A DNA stretch of 64,000 bases, taken from positions 7,502,001-7,566,000 of the forward strand of contig CM041465.1 in the NCBI GenBank assembly GCA_023213395.1, read 5' to 3'. Origin of the DNA: Cycas panzhihuaensis (Eukaryota > Cycadophyta). The stretch's first letter is position 1, and each line of letters begins with the position of its first letter. Position numbers and translations under genes: made by a program. This document shows, one piece after another, positions 24,461 through 36,402 of the stretch. Under the pieces are notes generated by a model, which saw only the letters and a list, made by a program, of their open reading frames with translations, was not told where the DNA came from and did no database searches.

Positions 24461-27215
24461 TGGATGCACGTCTACGGGATAATTGCTAGGCTCGGTAGAA
24501 ATGATGATGGTCGATGGTGATATCGAAGGTGCAGGTAAAAACCTACAAGCAAAGAAAATATCATGCAGGGCACCCCGTGTGCCAAAGCGTGAGTTCAGGA
24601 CCTGCGGATGATACCTAATTACCTTGAAGTGGCCCTCAATCCAGGAGAGAAAGAGGGAAAATAGGAAGGGTAGCCTGAATAAACTCGAGAGGAAGATCCT
24701 CCCACCCTTGGATGGCCGGAAGGGGAAGAGAGGAGTCCTCAAAGGTTTCCCTATGATGGAGGTAAATAGACGTGGACAAGGTAGGCGATAGCCTTACGAT
24801 GTAGCTGGGTTCCTCTTGGTTATTTTGACCGAGCAAATAAAGATAAGAGGAGGAGAGAGAGAAGGGAAGAGGACAACTAAACCAAAGTTTCCTTTAACAA
24901 TTCAAAAGGGAAACGGGAATAGGTGTCACACATGTAAGTAAACAATATCAAGTGGAATGAACCGAAAGGGAAAGCTAGGCTTTGCAGGAAAAGGAAAGGG
25001 AGGAGTAAGTTTCCTATAGGTCCTTTCCTAGGGGGGTTGAGTATACGATATGCAAGCTTACAAGCATAAATAAAAGATAATGTTTGCCCTTTTACTTTTA
25101 TATGTAACCTACTTAATTAACATATAGATCCTAAACAAAAGTAACAAAGGGAAGCGGGAGTTAAAGGATGGATGTACATACCTAGAAGATGTAGCGGCCA
25201 ATGGGAGACCTCACCCACATGCAACATACGTCCTTGCGTTAATCCACAGATGCATAACCAAGTCTTGACATGAATGATGGGGGCTTCCTTACCTTCCCCT
25301 TTGCGAAAAAAGAGAGCAGAAAGGAAGAAAATGAAAGCAAAGAGCAAAAACATGAGATCTTACCTAGATCTGAACGTTTTATACCTTTGCAAGAGCACCA
25401 CACCAACCTACACATGCATCGGCTTATCCCTTCCAAGAAGGGGCTATAAAAGACAAGCTATATATATGCAAGTATATATGTAATATTTATGTTAGAGTGT
25501 TAGAGAAAAATAACTACTGCAACAAGCTTTAAAATCCTCTCTCAAGCAAGGATATACACCAAGCAAAATGGGTTGAAGGGAAGCCTTAGGATGGCTAACT
25601 CTCCGTTGGGTTCTCCACACAATTCTCTAGCAAAGTAAGATAATGGTAAAAGCAACTAAGGACAGCCAAGAGGTATAAGGAAAAGAGTAACAAAGTATTG
25701 GGGAAATATGCAAGACACAGAGTTGCTATGGGTAGTGATCTGGTGCACAAACCCTTGCCAATGATATCAAGGGATACCCAACAATGCAAGGGACACTATG
25801 GGGGTCCAAACAAGAGGCGTGCAAGCCTAGAATCAGCGCAGCAAGAGGCCGTGTATGCTGATAATCCAGTGCAGGCCTAGGGCTCAATCACTCCTAATTA
25901 TCTCAAGAAGAGCATGGAGCAAGAGAAGAGAAGGTGGGAAGGGGACACCCTTGGAGAGAAGGACTGAAAAGGGGGGCTGCCCCACCTTGCTCTCTTCATC
26001 CAACCTTGTGACTCTTCTCTTGTTGCTCCCTTGGAGAAAAACTAGTGGAGAGAAAGTAGAGCCGGGAAGCAACCAACCAAGCACAATGGAAACAAGCTTT
26101 ACTACGGTCAAAGCTAAAGGAAACAGGCAAACAAGACAAGAAATAGGCCCAATATGGAGACAAATTACCATAGATCCAGAGGAAAGGGGTTTGGAAGACC
26201 TACTAAGCTGATATAGAGCAAGTCTGGCCCTACTACCAGCGGAGAAGAGGATGCCTTCAAGGGTTTGCAAGAGAACTTCCAATGGATAGTTGAAGGAGAC
26301 ACTTGCTGGGCGAATTAGGGAAGAACAACACCAAGATTACTTAATAAAACTTGGAGAGAGACTTCCCACCATAGAAGAAAGGAGTTGCAGGCAGATCTTG
26401 GCCTGGAGTTGCAGGAAATGTAGGCCTACAAGTACACCTATAGTAGAAAGAGAAAGAGAGAAGAAGTTACAGCAGGAGCAGTTGTGTTTTTGAGTAAAAA
26501 ATGACCTAAGAGAGACTTAAAATGATGTGGGTTTGGATACTTATACCCATCCCAGCCCTAAGTGAGTGAATAGAGTGCGAATAGGGTTTAGGTGGACATG
26601 AGGCCACGTGGTAATTCTGTGGGAAATGTGAGAATTTCCACGGTAATTTTTAAAAATAATTGACAACAGTCACACTACGATAAACTTTGCGGTACCGCTA
26701 AGTTTACAGCAGTGTGGGACTAGAAAGCCAGAATGGCAGAATTCTGGGTTTCGGGAGCTTTGGGAGGTGATGTGGTAGGCCTAAGAGGGGTTGGCCCTCC
26801 TGTCTATATGGATGAGACAGTCCAGAATGCACGTGGACAAAGGCGAGCAAAACATTAACAAGCAAAAGTCCTAGAAACGAGGTGCTAGGAGCTCAAAGTT
26901 GAGGCATGAATGGGTCATACGAACCAAAAGAAGCTCAAGGCAGTGTGAAGACAGTGCGGAGGGTCGTATAGTGCCATGGGGATGCCTACCTTATGGGAAG
27001 GTAGGTCCCAATGGGTCGTCATAGGCTCACAATATGACAAGCGGCATGAACATGCAACAAATGCAAAGTGACCATACAAATGAAGCAATCAGTCATGTAA
27101 TGAGGCAACACTTCTGTCAACCTTTCCAACAAAATAGTACAAGTGGAAAGGAAGAAGTATACCTGAGCCTACTTGAGTCGACCTATCTGTATCCATTCCT
27201 GGTAGCTAAGAAACA
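24461..27215 (-). repeat. 5' LTR of B1 (full length, 2755 bp)
   Basis: Plus strand starts TGGATGCACG and ends GCTAAGAAACA. On the minus strand a TATA-like GGGTATAAGTATCC near 26535-26550 probably sets transcription start. Upstream in U3 (26670-26730) are short inverted repeats around GCGGTACCGC and CTAAGTTTA that recur in the B2 LTR. Frames such as 25855-26211 and 25884-26282 lack motifs and stops fall at random. Confidence 0.9.
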
Positions 27216-27220
27216 GTCTG
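27216..27220. repeat. Target-site duplication of B1, right
   Basis: GTCTG directly follows the AAACA right end of the 5' LTR, matching 17130-17134. Confidence 0.85.
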
Positions 27221-28576
27221 TAAACACTAATAGGTTTTAATGAGGCCCTTTTTCAAGCTCATAATAATCCTACCTCATTAATGGAGCTTAAAGTATAACA
27301 AACCAACTGAGAAAATCTCACTTTTTGAAGCAAATGAGGGAAACATATGAGCTCAAATGAATGGATATTTTATGGAAGTTAACTTAGAATTAGTGGATTA
27401 AAGTGTGTGATAAGATGGATTTTATCATAGAATGGGGCTTTATATTCCAATATCTAAAATATTTTAAATCATTTAGCATTTACAAAAGATGAGGTTAGAG
27501 GGATTTTAAAGCATCTTTCTGAGCATTCTAGTAAATTTGGTTATCAAATTTATGCACAATGAGCTCCTATGAATTAGTATTAAGGTGATGGCAGCCTACA
27601 TGAGATATTTAGTAAGTTTTAAAGTTCATTTTTAAAATCTTTATAGAAAAATATTATCTAATCATGTTAAAATTTAAAGTGACATATATTTGTCTAATTG
27701 TATTAAACTCCATTTGAGAGCTTATCTCTTTGTCTAACATAGGAGGAAAAACCCTAAGAAGAATTATATACACAATAAGAAAAAGGGAAGGAATTTAAAG
27801 GTGGAGATTAATCGAGGATTCATAAAACTAACAACTAACAAGGTAAGATAGGTTGGTCTTCTCATTATTACTTAAAGCCTAATATGCCAACATATTATTA
27901 GCATCTAAAATCATAGAGGGGGGTTCTCACTATTAAATATATAGTATATAATTTATTGTCAATATACTCTAACTCTCCATAAACATTAATAAAGCTCTAT
28001 GAAAAAATATCTCTAAACTAGGATAGATAAATTGATGATATGGAGTCTAGATATACACTCTTAAGCATATTTGTATGCATATCGCCACCATAACCATAAG
28101 GAGATATGTCACTTACGACAAGTTATCACTAATTAAGTAAAGCCCAACAATACATGAAATTTTTAAATAATAAATTTATTTCTTATATATTGTGATTAAT
28201 TTCCTCATCTCAATAAGTTATATGAGGCTTTATATAGCTCATAAGTGAGATAAACAAGCTAGTTAACTAATATTCTCATTAAATCTAAAGGTGAGAATCA
28301 ACTTATAGTATTTACTTAGATGATCATAGTGTTAGTTTAAGCTTTAAGAACAATAAAATTAGTGCTCTTTTTGTATCATTTTAACTAATAAAATATAAAC
28401 ATTATAAGTGAAAGGGACAAAAATATAATCAACTCCATCTCTAAATATAAAAATATACATTCATCGTAAGTTGTATTATGATTATATTTTAATCCAAGGG
28501 AAAACACATATTCTAGTATACTAGTACACCTCTATGATAAAAATTTACATGGTAACACTTTCTTAATGATGGTTTT
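27221..28576. other. AT-rich spacer, no gene seen
   Basis: Right-hand continuation of the B1 target site. No reading frame with recognisable motifs on either strand. A weak copy of the ACCTCATTAA repeat core lies near 27272-27281, suggesting that the array at 16590-17045 originally continued here. Confidence 0.5.
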
Positions 28577-28969
28577 TGTTACATGACTACAACTTGTTAA
28601 TAGAATGGAGCATTAATAAGTGGTAAACCACTAGGTGATTAAGTGTTAGTATCAGTTATTAAACTTTATATGTAAGTTGTTAAGTCCTTTAAAGAAATAA
28701 AAGGACATTTGGTTTGCCAATAGAATTATTTGGAGAAAGACCCTCTTTTGTTTATCTAAAGATCATGGATTATAGTAAAAGATTATTATGTATTTACTCT
28801 TTGAAGACATTGTACTTTGATACATCTTTTGGTATCCCTTTAGTATCCATTAAGTCTATTGTGAGATTGTTTTCTATAATCTACTTCTTAATTTAATAAA
28901 AGTATTATTTATTCTCTCTTAATTTTCCATTATCATTTTAGTGTGAGAAGAGAATTGTTAGGAGACACA
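28577..28969 (+). repeat. C2: 5' LTR of a chromovirus-like gypsy remnant
   Basis: Starts TGTTACATGAC and ends GGAGACACA. It is related to the C1 LTR (16059-16456) and is followed by a primer site and a gag start, so it is a 5' LTR. The rest of the element is absent; copia LTR D lies 0.5 kb downstream. Confidence 0.7.
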
Positions 28970-28976
28970 CTCTAAG

Positions 28977-28988
28977 TGGTATTAGAGT
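28977..28988 (+). promoter_or_regulatory. Primer-binding site of C2 (initiator-Met type)
   Basis: TGGTATTAGAGT differs by one C-to-T from TGGTATCAGAG, the sequence complementary to the 3' end of plant initiator tRNA-Met. It lies 7 bases after the LTR. Confidence 0.75.
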
Positions 28989-28994
28989 GAGGTG

Positions 28995-29069
28995 ATGAAT
29001 CTAGACAATAGATTAAAGGAAGTAGAAGAAAAAGGGAAAACTTTACTTTCCCTTAGTGAATCTCTCTAA
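28995..29069 (+). pseudogene. gag N-terminal fragment of C2
   Basis: ATG at 28995 opens MNLDNRLKEVEEKGKTLLSL, a short coiled-coil-like start of the kind found in chromovirus gag. A TAA ends it after 24 codons and AT-rich low-complexity DNA (TTTTATTTTATTTTATT) follows. Assignment rests on position after the primer site. Confidence 0.45.
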
Positions 29070-29110
29070 ACCCTTCTCTATAAACTATTATTTTATTTTA
29101 TTTTATTCTA

Positions 29111-29597
29111 TTATTAAGGGTTAGTTGTAAGCAGGTAATGAAGGTTAAAGTCCTATCCATCCCTTCCCCTAGTGGTTAGGTAGAGATCTTATATCAAGGG
29201 TCTTTAAACATCATAGGGATCTATTGTTGTGGGCTAAGCTTATGTGGATATACTCCCATGTATAAAGTAAAGTAGATCACACCACTTATGTAAGCCTTAG
29301 AAAGAAACCAACTATGGAATTAAACCTTCATGTACATTTAAGGTATATTGGAGGACCTTTATAAGTTCTCTTGTAATCCTAGACCAAGAAAATAATCGGT
29401 TGCTTGAACTCTATAATGCATTGAGTAACGATTAGTGCCAAGAAGCTACCCTTCACAAATGGCCTTACATGAATATTGACCTTATAGGGACATACATTCC
29501 TCCATAGGTAGTGCTATGAGATATTGGACTTAACAATAATAATGATAAGAAAGTTTATCAAAGAACCTATAGAGCTAAGTAATCCTCTTTTAGAGTT
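29111..29597. other. Unassigned DNA between C2 and copia LTR D
   Basis: No open frame with recognisable motifs. It could be decayed gag leader of C2 or older host DNA. Confidence 0.4.
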
Positions 29598-29990
29598 TGT
29601 TAGAAATAATTAATATTATCTTTAATGTTGACTTTGTAATATCAATTTATTAATCTGTTATTAGTTAATATAGTTCAGTGAAATAGATAACTGCCCATTT
29701 TAATGAACTTTTATCTTCTTATTTATGGAATCTTTCCTACATTCCAGGTGGTTGGGTTGACTATGACACATAGGGTAGGCTAGCTAAATTTATAAAGAGA
29801 GGATGAGATCCTCAACTATCTCTTTTGTTTTCTGTTTATTATTATAATAAAATTATACTATTTCGAGGTGGTTTTTCTTCCCCTAAAGGGGTTTTCTACC
29901 TGCCAAACATTATGCGGGTTTATGATTGTGTATTGCTAGTGATTTGATAATTAATATATATAAATTCTTAAAGCAACCCTCTCTATAACA
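29598..29990 (+). repeat. D: 5' LTR of a Ty1/copia element
   Basis: Begins TGTTAGAAATAATTA and ends CTCTCTATAACA, 393 bp, with TG...CA termini and a primer site directly after it. A TATAAA-like TATATATAAATTC lies near its end. No matching 3' LTR is seen in the window, so D is only a 5' end. Confidence 0.75.
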
Positions 29991-30002
29991 TGGTATCAGA
30001 GT
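29991..30002 (+). promoter_or_regulatory. Primer-binding site of D
   Basis: TGGTATCAGAGT directly abuts the LTR end. This is the initiator-Met-type site common in plant copia elements. Confidence 0.85.
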
Positions 30003-30261
30003 AGGGTATCTTAGGTTTATCAAAGAAATTAGAATAGGTTTTCCAAACAAATCTTTCATGCAAGTTATTTTTTAAATATTTTTAAAGTAAAAAAAAAACT
30101 GGATCTTTTTTTTTTTTGATAAGGTAAAATGAATTAAAGTGGGTTTGAAAACAGGATCCCACAACCTAGTACATCAATACCCAGAGAAAACTAGAACAGA
30201 GCTATCCATGACAGCCCCACGGAATAGGCAAAAAACTAGATTGCCAGAACAAGCCTCACGG

Positions 30262-33200
30262 CTAGCTATTGCAAATCATATCCTTCTCTACCAGAGTCAG
30301 AAGGTCTCTAGGGAAATCGCATCTCCACACTTGCCCTCTCTTATTTTTTACCCCCCAGTTAGCCAAAAAATCTGCTGCTTTATTCCCTTCTCTCAGGGTG
30401 TGTCTAATACAAACTTCCAACAAGCCCTGAATAGTGTCTTTGGCATCATTTATGATAGCCTGGAATTTCTAGTCTGGGCAGGCCACACCTTTCAGCGAGT
30501 TCAAGACAACCTCTGAGTCCTCCTCAATCACCAATCTCTATAATCCCCCTCGGTGGGCAAGGTCAAGGGCTTTGATCATAGCATGCATTTTTGCATAGTT
30601 ATTGGTCTGGGAACCATAATAGTCCGCAAAGGCCCAAATAAGGGTGCCATTCCAGTCCCTGCAGGTCCCCCCACCTCCAGCTTCCCCAGGGTTTCCTTTT
30701 GCCGCCCCGTCAAAATTAATTTTGAACCAAGGCTCTATCAGAGGAATCCATCTAGTGCTTCAGGATTTAGATACTGTAAATTCCGGATCTATACCCCATT
30801 TGAGGAGAATCCTATTTTATGACGGGGTTATACGTTTCTCTTTGGCATTGCCAATGCTCTCCTTGATGTCCGAGCAGACTCTGCTAAAGACTCCCATCTG
30901 ATCCAACTCTTTACCTTGGAAAGTCCTTCTGTTCCTCTCCTTCCAGATGTTCCAAGCCAAAATTGGGAGAGTATTTTTCCATATGCAACTGAGTGTAAAA
31001 CTTTTAAAAGGGCTTTGCCATACCAGCCACAGGTCGGAGATCTTGTGCGAGAAGATCCAATACACTTCCAGCTTACCGAGCAACAACCTCTAGACCTCCC
31101 TTGTGAACGGGCACTCTAGGAAGATGTGATCGATGGATTCCTCCTCGTTACTAAAGATAGACACACCTATTCGCCATAAGGAACCCACGCCTCTTCAGGT
31201 TGTCCACAGTGAGGATTTTGCACCTGAGGCAGGTCCACCAAAAGAGAGCTATTTTTGGAATGATGGGAAGCCTCCAAACACCTTCCAGAATAGGGTTTTT
31301 CAAATCTCCCCTTGCACGGCAAAGGAATTGGTAGCCATGCTTAACAGTGTACTCCCCGGATGAGCTAAATGGCCACACCATCGAGTCCTGCATCGGGGAT
31401 CTGGGGATATAACTCTTACTGAGGATCCTTTTGATCTTATTAAGACCCTCCTACAGATAGCCTATCCCTTGAATTTCTTCAAAATTCCTCCAGGCCCTAT
31501 TGCCACTTCTCTTAGACCAGTAGTCTTTGACCAGCTTACCGAAAAGCCTGACACAAGGAGCCATCAGAGGCACCAAGTCTGGGAACCCCTTCAGGGCCTT
31601 ATCGCAACACCATACATCATCCCAGAATCTTATGAAGTTTCCATCGCCCAATCTCCATTTAAGCCCATTCTTTATGGTGGCCCAAGCTTTGAGGATGCTT
31701 CTCCAGACTACAGAGCCAGCCAACGAGACACTACAGTCCAACAACGAGCCCCTCTAAATATATTTCCTAGAGAGAATCTTCTCCCAAGGTCTCTCTCCTC
31801 CTTTGAGCAATCTCCAGCCAAGCTTGGCCCCAAGGGCGGCATTTAATAGTGAGATCCTCCTCAAATTTAGGCCACCGGCCCATTTCGGAGAGCAAACTTT
31901 GCTCCAACTCACCAAGTGAATCCTGTCTCTGCATTCTGTTCTAGACCAGAGGAATCTTTTTTGGATAGATTCGATAGCATCTGATATGCCCGGCGGGACC
32001 CTAAAGATGGACATCCAAAACACAGGAATACTCTGAAGTGTAGAGGCAACTAGCTGGAGTTTACCAGCTGAACTCAGCAGGGCACCTTTCCAGCCCGCAA
32101 GCTTCCTTTGGATTCTATCTATGAGAGGATTCCACATATCTTTGGACATCTTGCCAACAAATAGGGGCAAACCCAGGTAAATTGTGGGAAGCTTTTTTAT
32201 ATCCATGCCTAAGGTTCTGCTGATCCTACCTTGGATATGACCTGGGGTATTAAGGAAAAAGACGCTGCTCTTCTTGAGACTAATCTTCTGGTTCGAGGCC
32301 TTCTCAAATTGCCCCAGAATATCTTTAAATCTGGCAGCCTCTCTAACAATCGCCTTCCCCAGGAGGATGTTGTCGTCAACGAATTGATGGTGAACCACAT
32401 TGTCCATCCCCGACATTGCTTTTATACCAATAAGAGATCCCAGCCTCCTGGCAGACTCTAGGGTTCTGCCCAACATCTCAGCCATCGTAATGAATAAGAA
32501 TGGGGACAGGGGGTCGCCTTGCCTCAAACCTTGGAAACCGGGGAAGAATCTAGACGATGAGCCGTTGATAATGACAGAGAATTGCCGCTTTCCAATGTAC
32601 AAATTGATCCAAGTTTGCCATAACTCCCCAAAGCCAAAGGCCTCCAAACATTCACAGACAATCCTGTGGAGACCCTATCGAAGGCTTTCGTGAGATTGAT
32701 CTTGATAAGCATCGCTGGCTCCTTCCTTTCGGCAGCCGAGTGGATGGTTTCATGGACAACAATATAACCATCATATATCTGCCTACCACGAAGGAAACCA
32801 TCCTGGTTATGAGAGATAATATTTGGCATAATACTCTTTAGCTTGTTGACTAGGACCTTGGTTAATATCTTATATTTGACATTACAAAGGCTGATAGGAC
32901 GGAACTCTTCCATCCTTTTCGCTCCATCTTTCTTTGGGATTAGGACGAGGAATGTAGCCTACCATTCCTGCAGCATCTTTTTGTTTGTGTAGAACTCCTG
33001 CAAGGCCATCATAAGGTCTTCCTTTATGATATCCCAATATTCTTGGAAGAAGCCCAGAGGGAAACCATCTAGCCCAGGAGCTTTGTCCTTCTTCATGCTC
33101 AAGAGGGCCGCCCCGACCTCTTCGATGGTGAACGGGGCAGTCAGCTGGGCATTTTGAGTTTTATTTACCAATCTAGGAATATTGTTTAGAAAGTCTTTCC

Positions 33201-34479
33201 TGCTGTCCGTGTCCCTCTCCTAGGGGGCCGAAAATAGGTCCTTGAAGTAAGCACTGGCCAGATCCTTCATATCCTCCATAGAGCTAACGACTGAACCATC
33301 TTCCTTTTGGAGGTAGGAAATTTTATTGTTTGCTCTATGCTTCATTGTGGTCATATGGAAGAATTTTGTATTCCTATCCCCCTCCGCCAGCCAGAGAGCC
33401 CTGGATTTCTGCCTCCAGAGAATTTCTTCTCTAATGAGCATCTCATCTAGCTTCTCGACCAACTCCTTTTTGGTCTTATCTATCTCTGGGGATCTGCCTG
33501 TGCTTTCGATCCTTTCCTCTATAGTCTTAAGGTTATTTGTAATATTATCTTTCCGCTTATTGATATTTTGGAATACCTCCTTATTCCAAGCCTTAATTTG
33601 TCTCTTGATCTAGTCGAGCTTTTTTGAGAATCTAAACATAGCATGACCTTTGATCTGAATCTGCCACCATTCCTCGATTCTGATCCAAAGATCAGGGTGC
33701 CGCATCCACATAAGCTTGAACTTGAAAGGAGAGCCCATGTAATTGCCTGGAGCCGCAAATTGAAGCAGGAGAGGGGAATGATCCGAGCTCATTCTTGGTA
33801 GTGCCTCCAGAGTGAGATCACTGAAGTTCCTCAGCCAATCATAATTAACCAACACCCTGTCCAACTTAATTTGGATAAGGTGATTCCCCAGCCTCTTGTT
33901 TGACCAGGTAAACGAAGCCCCCCTGAGCTTAACATCCTCCAGGCCCCCCTGTTGGAGGAAGTCACTGAATTCGCCCATACTGTTAGTCCATCCACCAGAG
34001 CCCCCTCTCTTATCGCCCGAGGACAGGGCCGAATTAAAATCTCCTGCCAACAACCAAGGTTGTTGGCAGTCCCTGTGAGCCTCCAGCATCCTATCCCAGA
34101 GCTTCTTCCTAGCGTCCTGATTATTTGGAGCATAAACATTTGTTGCTATCCACAAAAGTTTGTTGCTTCTGTTGGTTAACCGGATCAAAATAAAAGATCC
34201 TTCAGCTAGAACAAGTTCTTCCAACCATGTCGCTGGGTCCCATAGTACCATTAGACCCCCCACTCCTTGAGCGTAGTCAACCTCAATACTTTCAACCAAT
34301 TTCCAAATATTGTTTATGGCCCTTTGGCCATTCTCCTTATTCATTTTGGTTTCCTGCAAGAATATTAGGTCTGGAAGATATTTATTTTGCATATCCTTTA
34401 ATATTCTCTGCTTCGAGGGGGCATTGAGACCCCTAATATTCCAACATAAAAGTTTCATCTCTTTTTTCTTTGCTTCCAT
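30262..34479 (-). pseudogene. LINE-2 ORF2: endonuclease, reverse transcriptase, zinc-binding region, RNase H
   Basis: ORF2 starts MEAKKKEMKLLCWNIRGLN. The endonuclease (33780-34479) retains LIFLQETKMN, LLAGDFNSALSSGDKRGG and MSSDHSPLLLQF. RT motifs are DKAPGLDGFPLGFFQEYWDI (33050-33110), QDGFLRGRQIYDGYIVVHET (32760-32820), INLTKAFDRVS, RQGDPLSPFLFITMAEML (about 32480-32530) and HHQFVDDNILLG (about 32380). The box is FVDD, as in LINE-1. A zf-RVT region with ALFWWTCLRCKIL follows (31151-31393), then NIWKERNRRTF and RNase H (30265-30730) with INFDGAAKGNPGE. Frame shifts occur near 32665 and 31150, plus a few TAG stops. Confidence 0.93.
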
Positions 34480-35865
34480 ACTTCCACAGGCTCTCCTTTG
34501 GGAGGCTCCTTGCCCGCAGTGCTGGATCTAAGGGTAGGCCCTTCCAAAAACGTCTCCTTTAAGGTTTTCTGGCTACCTTGATCTACTTGGGTAGTCGTTT
34601 CTTTCTCCCTTAGGAGCTTTAGTGGCGGCCTCCCAACTTTCCTTTCAGCACCCACATCCGGGAGCTTTTTCAAAGCCGGTTGAGGGGTTGATGCTGGATC
34701 TGGCTCCCCTAAAACCTCCCCTAAGGGAGCTGGCTCTTTTTCCCACTACCCCTGGGGCAACAATTTGCTAGGAGCAATAGTAGCCTCCTCAGTAGAGGGC
34801 AGGCCTAACCTTCCCTCATCTTTCTTGTCGCTCACCTGAAATAATTCAGGAAGGGTGGTTTGAGTCTTTGGAATGATCCTAGTAGGGGAAGAAACCCCTA
34901 AGCAATCCTCGCCAACCTGGTTGCTCAGCACCATAGAGGTCTGCACCGCTAGCTCTCCTTCCTCAAGGAGCGTATCCTCTGCAGTAGGGTCAAACCCCAC
35001 ATCCCCAATTTGGGTCACACCTAACTCTGTGTGACCTTCACATTCTGGAGCCGCCTCTTGAGTTTCATCCTTCTTCTCCTAGGTAATTGGTTCTGGGGGG
35101 GTCTTAACGGGCTCCACCGTAGGAGGTTGAATGCCTGGGCATTTTTGGGGCAAGTGGCCCAATATTCTGCAGGTGGAGCACCTTATGTGATCCATTTCAT
35201 AAATCAACTACCGCACCTGTGACCCTTCCGGGCAAATGGATGTCCTCCAAGAGGGGCTTGTCAAGCTGTGCTAAAGCACAGATCCTAGCGTTAATGAGCC
35301 TACTCCTGTTCTTAGTCGTGGAAACAACAGCTAGAAGGGGACCCACCACCTTGGCTATACCCCTGAAAACTTCTGGGTTCTAGTGATGCAATGGAAGACC
35401 CGGGAGCTGGATCCATACGGGGGCTTGTTTAATTTTGGGGGTGGAGGGATCAAAGTCCCTGTGTCATTTCTCCAGTGACAGGGCTTTCCTACCAAACATC
35501 CAAGGCACCCTGAGCAAAATACTGGACATGTCCTCGAAGGAGGAGAACTTGAATAGCACACAGCCCTTGGGCATGGCTATAACTTCCATACTTCCAGTCG
35601 TTTTCCATTTGGATCTCGTCTAGCTTTTGATGGGATCGAGGCCCGGCCTAGGGCCTGAGAACCTACCAACTAAGCAGTTCTCCCAGAGTTTCTCAGTTCT
35701 TTCAGCAAGAGCTGGGGGTATTTTTAGTCTGGCTTTATTATCAATAACCTCAGGGGTTAGGTCAAAGGTTTCCTGTTCATTTGATTTTAGCACATCTCGA
35801 TAGGATTTCCCAGGAGACGGGATAATGGTCTGGGTCTGGTTTTGAAGGATATGGTCCATTATCAT
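34455..35865 (-). pseudogene. LINE-2 ORF1 (gag-like, DUF4283 and zinc knuckle)
   Basis: ATG at 35863-35865 opens MIMDHILQNQTQTIIPSPGK. The DUF4283 region has LWENCLVGRFSGPRP (a TAG follows), MPKGCVLFKFSSFEDMSSIL and FGRKALSLEKW. A zinc knuckle RCSTCRILGHLPQKC (CX2CX4HX4C) lies at about 35140-35185. The C-terminal half is Pro/Glu/Lys-rich. ORF1 ends at 34455, 25 bases inside ORF2, so the ORFs overlap in different frames. In LINE-1 the ORFs do not overlap. The protein would bind LINE RNA. Stops and a frame change make it a pseudogene. Confidence 0.85.
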
Positions 35866-36381
35866 GGTTTCAATTTAAAAAACAGCATAAAACTGACAGA
35901 GCGTATACAAACCATAGCTAGAAACTGCTCAAAGATAACCTCTACATTCCATACCTCTGGGCCACACAAGGCTCTGAAGGCTGGAGGCTCCACTGAATAG
36001 CCGCCTTCCTCACATAGCTTCTGGTGCCCTAATCGCTCAGCCTTCCCCAAGAGTAGAACCATCTTCAGGCTGGAATCAGTGCCTAACTCAGGTCACCTTC
36101 CTTCTATCTCCAAAGTGATCACAAGCATCCAGAGTGAATCGAGCCAGCACTCAGGCCAAAGAGGATTCAGGCTATTACGCCATGGACTGCCGTTCCGTGC
36201 ATGCCTTGAAGGGGTTGCTATATGATCCAAGCCAGCAGAGCATTTACGTCGGGCCCTAGCTCGCCCTTCCTGACCTTCCAGAGGACGCCATTGCACCTCG
36301 AAACGCCCTGGACCACCCGCCGCTGCCACTCCGAAACCCTAAGGGTTGATACGCAGGATCGCTCGTCTCCGTCTTCACTTC
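35866..36381 (-). promoter_or_regulatory. 5' UTR (internal promoter region) of LINE-2
   Basis: Upstream of ORF1 to the 5' flank, visibly richer in G+C and CG than its neighbourhood (for example CGCCATTGCACCTCG, CCGCCGCTGCC). A 79-codon frame at 36093-36329 has no known motif and is probably chance. Complete 5' UTRs carry the internal promoter of L1 elements; no specific site can be pointed to. Confidence 0.65.
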
Positions 36382-36402
36382 AAAAAAAAAAAAATTTGGA
36401 TC

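Larger units (their letters stand above)
17135..27215 (-). mobile_element. B1: complete Tat-like Ty3/gypsy insertion lacking integrase
   Basis: Bounded by GTCTG at 17130-17134 and 27216-27220, a 5-bp target duplication as expected for gypsy elements. On the plus strand both LTR copies start TGGATGC and end AAACA. Minus-strand order: 5' LTR, primer region, gag, protease, RT, RNase H, a fused fragment of a second RNase H, 3' LTR. Integrase and the antisense gene of this family are absent. An element without integrase can only have inserted with enzyme from another copy, unless the loss came later. Its decay is less advanced than that of element A. Confidence 0.93.
30106..36381 (-). mobile_element. 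LINE-2: near full-length L1-type LINE
   Basis: On the minus strand: a 0.5-kb G+C-rich 5' UTR (36381-35866), ORF1 (35865-34455), overlapping ORF2 (34479-30262), short 3' UTR, and an A-tail seen as a T-run at 30106-30117. Both flanks carry an A-run plus CTGGATC (left, to 30105) or TTTGGATC (right, to 36402), an imperfect duplication of about 17 bases. The copy has few stops, retains many CAG/CTG triplets and has a complete 5' end, so it is probably the youngest insertion here. It is nested in copia DNA. Confidence 0.92.

Noticed and set aside
25855-26282. Two opposed frames of 118 and 132 codons
   Set aside because: Both lie within the B1 LTR, overlap each other on opposite strands and lack motifs.
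36093-36329. 79-codon Arg/Gly-rich frame, possible extra LINE ORF
   Set aside because: It lies in the G+C-rich 5' UTR of LINE-2, where long chance frames are expected.
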